Shown: positions 31,975 through 40,073 of the stretch, one piece after another
Numbering within the stretch: the stretch's first letter is position 1
How the letters are laid out: every line of letters begins with the position of its first letter
Assembly (NCBI GenBank): GCA_910587705.1
Contig: CAJUMX010000001.1
Span: forward strand, 381,104-445,103
Direction of reading: 5' to 3'
DNA length: 64,000 nucleotides
DNA from: an uncultured Oscillibacter sp.
GTDB taxonomy: Bacteria > Bacillota > Clostridia > Oscillospirales > Oscillospiraceae
Position numbers and translations under genes: made by a program
The notes under the pieces: generated by a model
Databases searched by the model: none
Told to the model about the DNA's origin: nothing
The model's input: only the letters and a program-made list of their open reading frames with translations

Positions 31975-32001
31975 GGCGGGACGCTTTGCGTCCCGCTTTT
32001 G
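31975..32001 (+). terminator. Intrinsic terminator
   Basis: An 8-bp perfect stem (31976-31983 with 31989-31996) followed by TTTTG; it also lies next to the tmk stop on the other strand. Confidence 0.85.
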
Positions 32002-32009
32002 CCCGCTCT

Positions 32010-32681
32010 TCAGCGGGACAAGCGGTCCAAAACGATGGTCAAAACCTCTTGGTGGATGTCCTCCGGCGTCCGGGGCACGCCGCCCTTGGCGCAGCTCACC
32101 ACGGCCCAGCCCTGGGCCCGGGCGATTTCCCCGGCACATTCCCGGCAGCGGCGGAGATAGTCCCCGTCCTGCTCGTGGATGTCGGCAGCGGTGTGGGTCT
32201 CCGCCTCCCGGCGGCGCATGAGCCGGCTTGCCGCCTCGGTGGGCATGTCCAGATACAGGACAATATCCGGCTCTGGAAGCCCGAAGCGGCGGTATTCCAG
32301 GTCAAAGAGCCAGTTCAAAAACTCCCACCGCTCCCCCTCCGGGAGCTTGGAGGCCTGATGGACGGCGTTGGACGTGGTATAGCGGTTCGCCACCACGACG
32401 CCGCCGGACTTGTAGAACCCACCCCAGTCCTCTTTGTAGGAGGCAAAGCGGTCTATGGCAAACATGGCGGAAGCGGCGCAGGCGTTCACGTCCCCGGGGG
32501 CTCCCCCCAGGGCGCCGTGCAGGTACAAATTAGCCGGCTCGGCAAAGGGGTTGCCGTACCGGGGAAAGTCGATCTCCCGGCAGGAAATGCCCCGGGCCTC
32601 CAAGCCCCGCAGCAGCAGCCCCGCCTGGGTGGCCTTGCCGGAGCCGTCGGTACCCTCCAAAACAATCAGCGTTCCGTTCAT
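32010..32681 (-). CDS. tmk: Thymidylate kinase
   Basis: A 223-residue dTMP kinase that supplies dTDP for DNA synthesis. The P-loop is EGTDGSGKAT at about 9-18; the catalytic region has NRYTTSN where others have DRY/F, and the lid region is rich in Arg (SRLMRRREAETH). The length is slightly above the 205-215 usual. It overlaps the upstream transferase gene by four bases (ATGA), so it is translated with it. The substitution of Asp by Asn in the DR[YF] motif is seen in a clostridial subgroup, as far as I recall. Confidence 0.9.
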   Translation of the reverse strand: MNGTLIVLEGTDGSGKATQAGLLLRGLEARGISCREIDFPRYGNPFAEPANLYLHGALGGAPGDVNACAASAMFAIDRFASYKEDWGGFYKSGGVVVANRYTTSNAVHQASKLPEGERWEFLNWLFDLEYRRFGLPEPDIVLYLDMPTEAASRLMRRREAETHTAADIHEQDGDYLRRCRECAGEIARAQGWAVVSCAKGGVPRTPEDIHQEVLTIVLDRLSR

Positions 32682-33397
32682 TTCCGCCCCTTCTCCTTCC
32701 GCACGTGGACCAAAAACAAGGGCAGCTTCATCATCCGCTTTGCCCGCCAGGGGTTTTTACACAGGCGGTAAAACCACTCCAGGCCATGGTCGGACCAGAA
32801 TTTTGGCGCCCGCTCCACTACGCCGGCGAACACGTCCAAGCTGCCCCCCAGACCGCAGAGGAGGCGGGCCCCGGTGGTCTCGCCGTGCTTCGCCATCCAG
32901 AGCTCCTGCTTCGGGGCCCCCAGGCAGACGAACACGCAGTCCGCCCCGCTCTGTCGGATCGCCTCTGCCACGGCGCCGTCCTCTTCAAAATAACCGTCGT
33001 GGGTCCCGGCAATTTTCAAGCCGGGGTACTTGGCCGCCAGCTTTTCTCCCGCTTTCTCCGCCACACCGGATTGGGCCCCCAGGAGATAGAGGGACAAGCC
33101 CTCCTTCGCCATGCCCTCCATCAGCCCGGCGGCAAACTCGATGCCGGGGACCTTTTCTTTCAGGGGCGTGCCCAGCATTTTGGCCCCAATCACCACGCCG
33201 ATGCCATCGGGCAGCACCAGGTCCGCCCTGTTCACCGCCTGCCGGGCGGCTAAATTCTCCCGGCAGGTTTCCACAATTTCCGGATTGGGCGTTACCACAT
33301 AGTGAGTCCCAGGGCGGTGAAGCAGCTCCATCCCCCGGTTTACCGCCTCTTCCATGGTCACATTGTCAAAGCCGACGCCCAGCACATCGATCCGCAC
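32678..33397 (-). CDS. WecG/TagA/CpsF family glycosyltransferase
   Basis: A 239-residue transferase that adds N-acetylmannosamine or a similar sugar to undecaprenyl-linked intermediates in wall teichoic acid or capsule synthesis. Family marks are VVTPNPEIVETCREN, LPDGIGVVIGAKMLG, LYLLGAQSGVAEKA and FVCLGAPKQELWMAKH, followed by GVGG-like GLGGSLDVFAGVVERAP. Start is GTG at 33397, five bases after GAGGTGA. It is the first gene of the operon with tmk; the promoter lies inside the end of the DMT gene. No other teichoic acid genes are close. Confidence 0.93.
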   Translation of the reverse strand: MRIDVLGVGFDNVTMEEAVNRGMELLHRPGTHYVVTPNPEIVETCRENLAARQAVNRADLVLPDGIGVVIGAKMLGTPLKEKVPGIEFAAGLMEGMAKEGLSLYLLGAQSGVAEKAGEKLAAKYPGLKIAGTHDGYFEEDGAVAEAIRQSGADCVFVCLGAPKQELWMAKHGETTGARLLCGLGGSLDVFAGVVERAPKFWSDHGLEWFYRLCKNPWRAKRMMKLPLFLVHVRKEKGRK

Positions 33398-33454
33398 GCC
33401 TTCACCTCATTTACACAAGCTGCCATACCGGCATATTATTACCATTTTATATAC

Positions 33455-33483
33455 ATTATAGCATAGCTCAGACCTCTTGTCCA
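33455..33483 (-). promoter_or_regulatory. Promoter of the WecG-tmk operon
   Basis: Minus strand TGGACA (33478-33483), 17 bases, TATAAT (33455-33460), overlapping the last codons of the DMT transporter gene. Confidence 0.78.
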
Positions 33484-34403
33484 TCGGCAAATGCCGTTCC
33501 GGCCGCCTTACCCCTTATGGGATAGGGAAGCTGCGCCAGCACCACCGCCGCCAGCATCAGACCGCAGCCCAGGTACTCCCGGCCTGTCATTCGGTTCCCC
33601 AGGATGATGGCCCCGGCAATGGCGGCGAAGAGGGACTCCATGCTCATCAACAGGGAGACCACCGCCGGGTTGGAATCCTTCTGGGCCAGAATCTGAAGGG
33701 TGTAAGCCACGCCGCTGGAAAAAACGCCCACATACAGAACCGGCCCCAGGTATTCGGGCAGCAGCTCCAGAGGCGGCAGGACCTCCGTCAGCGCTCCGGC
33801 GGCGGAGAGAATGGTCATGACCAGGAACTGAACGCAAGACAACGCCACGCCATCCACCTTGTTGGTAAAATGGTCCACCACCAGAATCTGGGCGGTGAAG
33901 CAGAAGGCGCACACCAGTACATAGAGGTCCCCGCCGGTGACCGTCAGTTCCTCGGTGACGCAGAGGCAGTACAGCCCCCCCACCGCCAGGGCCACTCCCA
34001 GCCACAAAGCCCGGGGCACCTTCTTCCCCAGGGCCAATCCCGCCAGGGGCACCAGGACAATGTACAGCGCCGTGATGAATCCCGCCTTGCCAGGAGTGGT
34101 GGTCTCCAGGCCCTTTTGCTGGAAGAAGCTGGCCACCGACAGCGCCACGCCGCAGCAAAGACCCCCCAGAATCAAATCCCGGCGGGACCCGGCGGGAGCG
34201 GGCGTCTCTCCCCTGCTCCGCCGCCATGCGGCCCGGAGACCGCAGAGGCCCAGGAGAAAGACGAAGGCAATGACTGCCCGGGCGGTGTTGAAGGTAAAGG
34301 GCCCCATGTATTCCGCACCCACGCTTTGGGCCACAAAGGCGGTGCCCCAAATCATGGCGGTAACCAGGGGCAGGACGTTTTGACGAACTCGGTTGACTTT
34401 CAT
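33468..34403 (-). CDS. DMT superfamily (EamA) transporter
   Basis: A 311-residue inner membrane permease with ten predicted transmembrane helices in two EamA repeats; marks are WGTAFVAQSVGAEYMGPFTFNTARAVIAFVFL at the start and the second repeat LYVGVFSSGVAYTLQILAQKDSNPAVVSLLMSMESLFAAIAG. These proteins export or import small metabolites; the substrate is not known. The frame extends upstream to 34466, but the family start is MKVNRVRQN at 34403. GGAG is ten bases upstream, which is weak. Divergent from the glycosylase gene. Confidence 0.9.
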   Translation of the reverse strand: MKVNRVRQNVLPLVTAMIWGTAFVAQSVGAEYMGPFTFNTARAVIAFVFLLGLCGLRAAWRRSRGETPAPAGSRRDLILGGLCCGVALSVASFFQQKGLETTTPGKAGFITALYIVLVPLAGLALGKKVPRALWLGVALAVGGLYCLCVTEELTVTGGDLYVLVCAFCFTAQILVVDHFTNKVDGVALSCVQFLVMTILSAAGALTEVLPPLELLPEYLGPVLYVGVFSSGVAYTLQILAQKDSNPAVVSLLMSMESLFAAIAGAIILGNRMTGREYLGCGLMLAAVVLAQLPYPIRGKAAGTAFADGQEV

Positions 34404-34494
34404 TTTTCTTGCTCCATGTTCTCTTCTGTGATATACTAACTCTATTCGCGGCCCAGGGCCGCACAAATCAGTATTCTAACACCGAGGTGAGAAA

Positions 34495-35106
34495 ATGGCA
34501 AGGCTTTCCCGTGAATTCTACGCCCAGGACACCCTAGAGGTCGCCCGGGCCCTGCTGGGCAAGGTGCTGGTCCGCCGCCTGGGGGACGAACTTCTGGCCG
34601 GGCGCATTGTGGAAACGGAGGCCTACGTGGGCCGTCGCGACAAGGCCTGCCACGCCTATGGCTACCGCCGGACGGCCCGAACGGAGACCCTGTTCTCCCA
34701 GCCGGGGACGGCCTATATCTATCTGATCTATGGCATGTACCACTGCCTGAACTTCGTCACGGAGCCGGAGGGAGAGCCCGCCGCCGTGCTCCTCCGGGCC
34801 CTGGAGCCCCTGGCGGGAATGGAGACTATGACCCGCCTCCGCTACGGGGACAAGCCCCTAACGGCTTACCGCAGGAAAAATTTCCTCAACGGCCCCGGCA
34901 AGGTCTGCCGGGCCCTGGCCCTGACCCGGGCGGAGAACGGGCTGGATTTGACGGGGGACACGCTGTTTCTCTGCGACGATCCGGAGGACATGGGGCTGCC
35001 CCCCTTCCCGGTCCCGGCAGAGGAAACCGTCGTCACCGGCCCCCGGATTGGGGTGGACTACGCGGAGGAGGCCCGGGATTTTCCCTGGCGCTTCCGCCTG
35101 ATGTAA
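34495..35106 (+). CDS. DNA-3-methyladenine glycosylase (AAG/Mpg type)
   Basis: A 203-residue base-excision repair enzyme that removes alkylated purines and hypoxanthine. Marks are RIVETEAYVGRRDKACHAY (with the catalytic Glu), YIYLIYGMYHCLNFVTEPEG and NGPGKVCRALALTRAENGLDL, and the end GPRIGVDYAEEARDFPWRF, all typical of the AAG fold; length is standard. Start ATG follows GAGGTGAG. A candidate -10 TATACT lies between it and the divergent transporter. The HAD gene starts 15 bases after it, so the two are probably one transcript. Confidence 0.96.
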   Translation: MARLSREFYAQDTLEVARALLGKVLVRRLGDELLAGRIVETEAYVGRRDKACHAYGYRRTARTETLFSQPGTAYIYLIYGMYHCLNFVTEPEGEPAAVLLRALEPLAGMETMTRLRYGDKPLTAYRRKNFLNGPGKVCRALALTRAENGLDLTGDTLFLCDDPEDMGLPPFPVPAEETVVTGPRIGVDYAEEARDFPWRFRLM

Positions 35107-35120
35107 AGAGGAGTGAGGGT

Positions 35121-35759
35121 ATGTTTTTCTTCGATATGGACGGGGTGCTGACGAACTCCAACGGCATCTGGAAGAAGGTAGACCGGGAATTTTTGGCCCG
35201 CCGGGGGATGAAGTACACCCACGCCTATTACGAGGGCGTGGCCCACGTGCCCCTGCCCCAGGCGGCGGTGTTCACCAAGGAATTCTGTAAGCTGCCGGAG
35301 CCCTGCGAGGCCATTGTGGCCGAGTGGATGGAGCTGGCGGCGGACTCCTATGCCCGCGTGCCGGTAAAGCCCGGCGTCCGGGCCTATTTGAAGCAGTGCA
35401 AAACGGAGGGACGGCGGATGGCGGTGGTTACCTCCAGTGTGCCGGAGCACTGCCACATGGCCCTGGAGGCCCTGGGGCTGGAGAAATACTTTGAGCGGGT
35501 GACTTTTGCCCAGGAGCTGGGGTTGGAAAAGCGGAAGCCGGACGTCTGGCTGGCCGCCGCCAAAGCCGCCAGGGTCCGGCCGGAGGACTGCACCGTCTTT
35601 GACGATAGCCTGGCCGCCTGCCAGGGAGCCCGAGCGGCCAGGATGCGGGTCGTGGGGGTCTATGATGGGCTTTTCGCCCAGGACGAGACGGAGATGCGGG
35701 GCTACTGCGATGTGTATATCAAGAGCTTTGAGGAGCTGCTTTACTCAAAAGAACCGTAA
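35121..35759 (+). CDS. HAD-superfamily hydrolase
   Basis: A 212-residue phosphatase-like protein. HAD motif I DMDGVLTNSNG supplies the nucleophile and acid Asp, motif II is VVTSS, motif III KRKPDVW with the conserved Lys, and motif IV FDDS; an alpha-helical cap lies after motif I. The pattern is of the beta-phosphoglucomutase/gph type, but the substrate is not known. Start ATG follows GAGGAGTGAGG. It follows the glycosylase gene closely; no terminator is seen between them, and the pentapeptide gene is 73 bases on. Confidence 0.88.
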   Translation: MFFFDMDGVLTNSNGIWKKVDREFLARRGMKYTHAYYEGVAHVPLPQAAVFTKEFCKLPEPCEAIVAEWMELAADSYARVPVKPGVRAYLKQCKTEGRRMAVVTSSVPEHCHMALEALGLEKYFERVTFAQELGLEKRKPDVWLAAAKAARVRPEDCTVFDDSLAACQGARAARMRVVGVYDGLFAQDETEMRGYCDVYIKSFEELLYSKEP

Positions 35760-35831
35760 CCCAACGTGTTTTCGCACGCCCCGGTCTCCTGGAGCGAAGC
35801 CAAGCGGAAGCGGCGGCAACGAAATCTGGTG

Positions 35832-36449
35832 ATGCCTATGGATTCTTTAACAAACGCACTGCTCTCCGCCCGGGAGGAGGGAGAACAGCTGGCTGGGGGA
35901 GCCTTCAGCGGAGAAACGGTGGAGAGGCTGGACCTCTCGGAGCTCACCTTCCGGCAGACCCGCTTTGCCCGCTGCCAGTTTACGGACTGCAATTTCAGCG
36001 GCGCGGCCTTTTACGGCTGCGAATTCGAGGACTGCGCTTTCACCGGGTGCCGCTTTCCCGTGAGCTTTTGGAAGGACGCCACCCTCTCCGGCTGCAAGGC
36101 CGAGGGCGGAGACTTCCGCAAGGCCCGTTTCAAGGACTGCGTGCTGACCCGTCTCCGCCTCCGCTGGGCCAACCTCACGGGGGTCCTCTGGGAGCGCTGC
36201 GCCTTGACGGACTGCGATTTGACGGAGAGCGGCTGTCAGGAGCTCCGGGTGGTAAAAACCACGCTCCAAGCCGTGGATTTCACCCAGGCGGACCTGTTCC
36301 GGGCCGTTCTCAAGGGGACGGACCTCTCCGGCTGTACCTTGGACGGTGTGACTCTCTCCGCCTCCTGCCAAGAGCTCCGGGGAGCAAGGATCCACGCCTC
36401 CCAAGCGGCGGTCGTGGCCCGAATTTTGGGCATTGAGATTGCGGATTAA
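35832..36449 (+). CDS. Pentapeptide repeat protein
   Basis: A 205-residue protein consisting almost wholly of pentapeptide repeats (A[DN]LxX pattern), for example DCNFSGAAFYGCEFEDCAFTG and ADLFRAVLKGTDLSGCTLDG; these fold into a right-handed quadrilateral beta-helix. Some such proteins (Qnr, MfpA) protect DNA gyrase against quinolones by mimicking DNA; that role here is a possibility only, as the sequence is short of the Qnr loops. The start is uncertain (35832 or 35838; ribosome binding site weak). Cysteine is frequent, which is unusual among these proteins. Confidence 0.85.
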   Translation: MPMDSLTNALLSAREEGEQLAGGAFSGETVERLDLSELTFRQTRFARCQFTDCNFSGAAFYGCEFEDCAFTGCRFPVSFWKDATLSGCKAEGGDFRKARFKDCVLTRLRLRWANLTGVLWERCALTDCDLTESGCQELRVVKTTLQAVDFTQADLFRAVLKGTDLSGCTLDGVTLSASCQELRGARIHASQAAVVARILGIEIAD

Positions 36450-36498
36450 GCGCGGGCCCAGCCTCTCTTTCCTCAGCCGGGAAAGCTGTACAAACGTC

Positions 36499-36528
36499 GC
36501 GGGAGGGCCGAGTATCCGGCCCTCCCGC
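36499..36528 (+). terminator. GC-rich hairpin after pentapeptide gene
   Basis: A 12-bp perfect stem (36499-36510 with 36517-36528); the following T-run is broken (CACTTTCGCTTT), so termination strength is uncertain. The rest of 36450-36703 shows nothing more than inverted GC stretches. Confidence 0.55.
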
Positions 36529-36703
36529 ACTTTCGCTTTATATGGCCTTTTGCCATTCCGGCGGGCAAGCCCGCCCCTGCATCTATCTACACCATCCCCG
36601 CCCGCCGCATGGCGGCTTTTTTGCCTTGCCGCAGCTCTTGCCGCGAAGCCGCCTCCGGGCGCGGGAGGACGTATCCTGCGGGACCCGGCGGGTCCCTATT
36701 TCA

Positions 36704-38080
36704 TCAGCCGTAGAAATAGCGGAACAGGTCCTCGAAGGGGTTGCCGTAATATCCGCCGTTTCCGCTGTTGTCGTTCCGGTTTCCGGGATACTGCTGGGTT
36801 TGCTCCTGCTGGACCTGCTCCTCCTTGGGAGCCGCGCCCCAGGTGATCTCCACGGTGACGGAGCCCTCGGGCCGGTAGACCTCCAGGGTGGCGGTATCTC
36901 CGGCGGAGTACTTCTTCTTCGCCAGGTTCAAATCCTCCACGGATTTCACCACCGTATCGTCCACCTTGGTGATCACGTCGCCCATTTTCAGTCCCGCCTT
37001 GTCGGCGGCGCTGTCCGGCTCCACGTAGTTGATGAACACGCCGGAGGTGACCTCGTAGTGGAACTGGGCGGCCCAGCTCTCCGTCATGGTCTGGGGGGTG
37101 ATGCCCAGATACGCCCGGTTGGACACGTATCCGTTGGTCATGATATCCTTTACCATGGAGAACACGTCGTTCATGGGAATCGCGAAGCCCAGGCCCTCCA
37201 CCGTGGTTCCATTGGAGGACTGCGAATACTTGGCGGAGACGATGCCCACCACCTCGCCGTACTGGTTGAAGAGGGGGCCGCCGGAGTTTCCGGGGTTGAT
37301 GGAAGTATCCGTCTGGATCATGTTAAAGGGCGTTCCATCCACGTTGATGGCCCGGTCCACGCAGGAGACCATGCCGCCGCTCATGGAGAAGGTCAGCTCT
37401 CCCAGAGGGTTGCCGATGGCCAGCACGTGGTCCCCCACGTTCAGCTCGCCGCTATCCCCCAGGGTGACGGGCTGGAGGTTCTCCGCCTCCACCTTGATGA
37501 CGGCGATGTCATAGTCCTCTTCCCCGCCGATATACTGCGCGGAGAATTCGTCCCCGTTGTACATCGTCACCGTCACGGTTTCCGCGCCCTTTACCACGTG
37601 GTAGTTGGTGAGGATATAGCCGTCCTTGCTCAGCACGAAGCCGGACCCGGCGGAGGCCGTCTCCACCGGCTGGCCGTAGAAATTGTATCCGGCGGTGGCG
37701 GAGGTGCGGATGGACACCACGCTGTTGACATTGGCCGCGTAGACCTCCGCGTCGCTCAAGGGCGTTTTCCCGTCCACCTCCCGGAGGGACACTTGGGTAG
37801 CGGGGCGGCTGGAGACGTTGATTTCGCTCTCATTCCCCCCGCCGTAGCGGGAGGCGGCCCACACGGCCCCGCCGCCCGCCGCGCCGCCAAGCAGGGCACA
37901 GCTCAAGGCCAGGGCGGCGATCTTCAAACCGAGGCGGCTTTTCTTCACAGGCTTCCACTCCATTTCGGGCCCCTGGGGGCCAGGCTGTTCGCCGGGACGG
38001 ACGGTTTCCCGCTGGTGGGAAAGCTCGCTGCCGTCCTTGCGGTAGGTGTAATGGTACAGATTGTGTTCGTCGTTATACAT
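36704..38080 (-). CDS. htrA: HtrA/DegP-type serine protease with PDZ domain
   Basis: A 458-residue membrane-anchored protease. The cytoplasmic N-terminus (1-48) precedes a transmembrane helix (about 52-76); the trypsin-like domain follows with the triad His161 (TNYHVV), Asp191 (YDIAVI) and Ser266 (NPGNSGGPL). A PDZ domain (about 330-425) and an Asn/Gln/Gly-rich tail end it. HtrA degrades misfolded exported proteins. The start ATG at 38080 follows GAAGGAGGAAACC. The -10 TATACT about 150 bases upstream on the minus strand has a poor -35; control by an envelope stress regulator is possible. Confidence 0.94.
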   Translation of the reverse strand: MYNDEHNLYHYTYRKDGSELSHQRETVRPGEQPGPQGPEMEWKPVKKSRLGLKIAALALSCALLGGAAGGGAVWAASRYGGGNESEINVSSRPATQVSLREVDGKTPLSDAEVYAANVNSVVSIRTSATAGYNFYGQPVETASAGSGFVLSKDGYILTNYHVVKGAETVTVTMYNGDEFSAQYIGGEEDYDIAVIKVEAENLQPVTLGDSGELNVGDHVLAIGNPLGELTFSMSGGMVSCVDRAINVDGTPFNMIQTDTSINPGNSGGPLFNQYGEVVGIVSAKYSQSSNGTTVEGLGFAIPMNDVFSMVKDIMTNGYVSNRAYLGITPQTMTESWAAQFHYEVTSGVFINYVEPDSAADKAGLKMGDVITKVDDTVVKSVEDLNLAKKKYSAGDTATLEVYRPEGSVTVEITWGAAPKEEQVQQEQTQQYPGNRNDNSGNGGYYGNPFEDLFRYFYG

Positions 38081-38304
38081 AATCGGTTTCCTCCTTCATT
38101 ATGTATCCCGGTTCTTCCTTTCTTAGAAGCTAAGATAACAGGGATTCATGTCGAACGTGTGAACTGGGATTGTCTGGTTTTTGAATTCTGGGGAATTTCG
38201 CCGCTTCCTGGCTGGTGGCTCCCTCGATTTGATGGGCTTAGTATAGGCGGAAGAACTTAAAACTTACTGAAAGAAGTTTGAAGGATTTTTGAACATGGAA
38301 CCTC

Positions 38305-38333
38305 TTGCCAACCCTGGGCGGCTGTGCTATCAT
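38305..38333 (+). promoter_or_regulatory. Promoter of the Cys/His-repeat gene
   Basis: TTGCCA (38305-38310), 17 bases, TATCAT (38328-38333). The 5' untranslated leader would be about 175 bases. Confidence 0.72.
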
Positions 38334-38339
38334 AAAGGT

Positions 38340-38499
38340 AAGAAGTTCCCAATCGATGGACCGGCATGGGTCCGAAGGAGAAACCGCCCGCAAAACGGCG
38401 GACCCGCCCATGCCCATGCTTACAAGAAGCATCCGTCGAGCTGCACGGCAGAAAAATCACGACCGCGCAGTCAGGATATGGATAACATTTTCATTTTAT
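38340..38499 (+). promoter_or_regulatory. Structured leader of the Cys/His-repeat gene
   Basis: Two mutually exclusive foldings are visible: GGCATGGG (38363-38370) pairs with CCCATGCC (38407-38414), or GGGTCCG (38368-38374) pairs with CGGACCC (38399-38405), while CCGCC (38384-38388) pairs with GGCGG (38397-38401). No known riboswitch signature was matched. Such a switchable leader is a candidate regulatory RNA; a metal sensor would fit the gene, but this is speculation. Confidence 0.45.
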
Positions 38500-38515
38500 C
38501 AGGAGGTCATTGATT

Positions 38516-39190
38516 ATGAAACTCAAACGGCTTTTGCTCTGCGTCCTGGCTCTGGCCCTGCTGACGCTTCCCGTCTCCGCCCATGGCCACGGTGGCGGCT
38601 GCCACAACCGTCCCGTCCGCCCCTCCCAGCCGGTCAACCCCACCGTCACCGTCTGCAAGACCGCGGGCTGCACCATCGCTGGGCGGCATGTTCACAACGG
38701 CGTCACCTACTGCGGTTATGCCCACGAAAGCGGCGTCTGCGACAACAACTGCCGGGCCCTCTGCACGCTGGAGGGCTGCCCCGATACCGGACGGCACACC
38801 CACAACGGCGTCACTTACTGCGGCTATAACCACGAAAGCGGCTTTTGCGACGGCGCCTGCCGGGAGCTCTGCCCCGTGTACAATTGCCCCATTGACGGGC
38901 GGCATACCCACAACGGCGTGACCTACTGCGGCTATCCCCACTCCGGCGGCTTTTGCGACGGCGCCTGCCGCCCTCTCTGCACTGCCGACGGCTGTACCAT
39001 CGAGGGGCGGCACGACCACAACGGCGTCCGCTGCTGTGGCTACTACCATCTGGATGGCTTCTGCGACGGCACCTGCCGGGCCCTCTGCCCCGTGGAGGGC
39101 TGCACCGTCGCCGGACGGCACTCCCACAACGGCGCCACCTACTGCGGCGACGGCCATGCCCACGGCTTCTGCGAGGGTGTTTGCCATTAA
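38516..39190 (+). CDS. Secreted Cys/His-rich repeat protein
   Basis: A 224-residue exported protein. The signal peptide (about 1-22, ending PVSA) leads to a mature start HGHGGGCH, a histidine cluster that could bind copper or zinc. Five repeats of 36 residues follow (47-82, 83-118, 119-154, 155-190, 191-224). Each has the scheme C-x4-C-x4-GRH-x-HNGVTYC-GY-x-H-x3-FCDG-x-CR-x-LC, with conserved Cys and His in fixed places, so each repeat could form a small metal-binding or disulfide-linked knot. No known family was recognised. Start ATG follows AGGAGGT by eight bases, and a terminator follows the gene. Confidence 0.8.
   Translation: MKLKRLLLCVLALALLTLPVSAHGHGGGCHNRPVRPSQPVNPTVTVCKTAGCTIAGRHVHNGVTYCGYAHESGVCDNNCRALCTLEGCPDTGRHTHNGVTYCGYNHESGFCDGACRELCPVYNCPIDGRHTHNGVTYCGYPHSGGFCDGACRPLCTADGCTIEGRHDHNGVRCCGYYHLDGFCDGTCRALCPVEGCTVAGRHSHNGATYCGDGHAHGFCEGVCH
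38654..39187 (+). repeat. Five 108-bp tandem coding repeats
   Basis: Units start at 38654, 38762, 38870, 38978 and 39086 (last one shorter by two codons). Units 2 and 3 are the most alike; the codon bases differ much more than the residues, so the repeats are old and under protein-level selection. Confidence 0.85.
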
Positions 39191-39205
39191 ATCGCCACTC
39201 CATTT

Positions 39206-39238
39206 CCGGGACCGCTTTACGGCGGTCCCGTTTTTTTG
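39206..39238 (+). terminator. Intrinsic terminator
   Basis: An 8-bp perfect stem (39208-39215 with 39222-39229) followed by GTTTTTTT. Confidence 0.9.
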
Positions 39239-39344
39239 CCAAAATTTTCATCCCTCCAGTCCGCGCATACTCTTTCCATCCCGGCGCACACTAGAAGAGC
39301 GCTGATGAGGCACAACGAACCCTCTCTCCTTTTCCCGCGGAAAC

Positions 39345-39431
39345 GCGCTGAGGGGACAGGCGGGACAGCCCCTCAGCGCTTTAGAGCCTGTTTCGCACTC
39401 CCCGCTTACGCAAGCTGGCGAAACAGGCTCT
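39345..39431. repeat. Two adjacent long palindromes
   Basis: GCGCTGAGGGG (39345-39355) pairs perfectly with 39369-39379; next AGAGCCTGTTTCGC (39383-39396, 14 bp) pairs perfectly with 39418-39431, followed by a run of A. The region 39239-39464 holds no gene. It may be a transcript-processing signal or a mobile repeat. Confidence 0.65.
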
Positions 39432-39464
39432 CAAAAAAAATCTTCACGCGGGAGGACGAAACTC

Positions 39465-39656
39465 ATGACCAAGGACTGCACCAACGGCGGCTGTGCCTGC
39501 ACCCCCAACCAAAGCATCAAATGCACGGTAAACAACTGCGCCCACCACTGCCAGGATTCCGGCTACTGCGGCCTGAACACCATCCAGGTGGGCACCCATG
39601 AGACCAACCCCACCATGGTGGAGTGCACCGACTGCCAGAGCTTCAAGCTGAAATAA
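39465..39656 (+). CDS. DUF1540 domain protein
   Basis: A 63-residue Cys-rich cytoplasmic protein. The DUF1540 pattern is IKCTVNNCAHHCQDSGYCGLNTIQVG and then VECTDCQSF, with eight or more Cys that could bind zinc; the family is common in Firmicutes and some members are linked to sporulation, but no function is established. Start ATG follows GGGAGGACG. It lies downstream of the two palindromes and upstream of the permease genes; whether it shares a transcript with them is not clear. Confidence 0.9.
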   Translation: MTKDCTNGGCACTPNQSIKCTVNNCAHHCQDSGYCGLNTIQVGTHETNPTMVECTDCQSFKLK

Positions 39657-39719
39657 GCGGACGCTTCCCCTCCCTTCCCGGACCCTCCGGGAAGGGATAC
39701 ATAGAAAGGAGGCGGCGGC

Positions 39720-40073
39720 ATGAAAGAAGTCTGGACGGCCCGGCTGGCGGGCGGCGCGGCGGGATTGGCCAACGGCTTATTTGGCGGCGGCGGAGGCATG
39801 GTGTTCCTGCCCATTCAGTCCCGGTGGGGGAATCTGAGCCAGCGGAAGCTCTACGCCACCTGCGTGGGGGTTATTTTTCCGGTGTGCCTGGTGTCGGCGG
39901 CGGTGTATCTCTGGAAGGGCGGCGTATCCCTGACGGAGGCCCTGCCCTATCTGGCCGGGGGCCTGATCGGCGGTTTCTTTGGTGGGAAGCTCTACGGGAG
40001 GATTTCCACCAAGTTTTTAAAGTGGCTCTTCGCCGCCTTTCTCTTTTATGCGGGGGTGAAATATCTGCTGTGA
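39720..40073 (+). CDS. TauE/SafE-type permease, N-terminal half
   Basis: A 117-residue membrane protein with about four helices: the family signature GNG-like NGLFGGGGGMVFLP lies near residue 18, followed by ALPYLAGGLIGGFFGGKLYGRI. Normal TSUP (sulfite exporter TauE) proteins have about 250 residues and two such repeats, so this is half of one. Its stop overlaps the start of the second half by four bases (GTGA), which suggests that the two halves are made together and form a heterodimer. Start ATG follows AAAGGAGG. Substrates in the family are sulfonates, sulfite or other small anions. Confidence 0.85.
   Translation: MKEVWTARLAGGAAGLANGLFGGGGGMVFLPIQSRWGNLSQRKLYATCVGVIFPVCLVSAAVYLWKGGVSLTEALPYLAGGLIGGFFGGKLYGRISTKFLKWLFAAFLFYAGVKYLL

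Noticed and set aside
35832..36449. Qnr-type quinolone resistance protein
   Set aside because: Only generic pentapeptide repeats are seen; loops and length typical for Qnr could not be confirmed, so no resistance role is claimed.
38654..39187. 108-bp repeats considered as CRISPR or noncoding satellite
   Set aside because: The units encode conserved Cys/His positions in one reading frame after a signal peptide; they are coding repeats.
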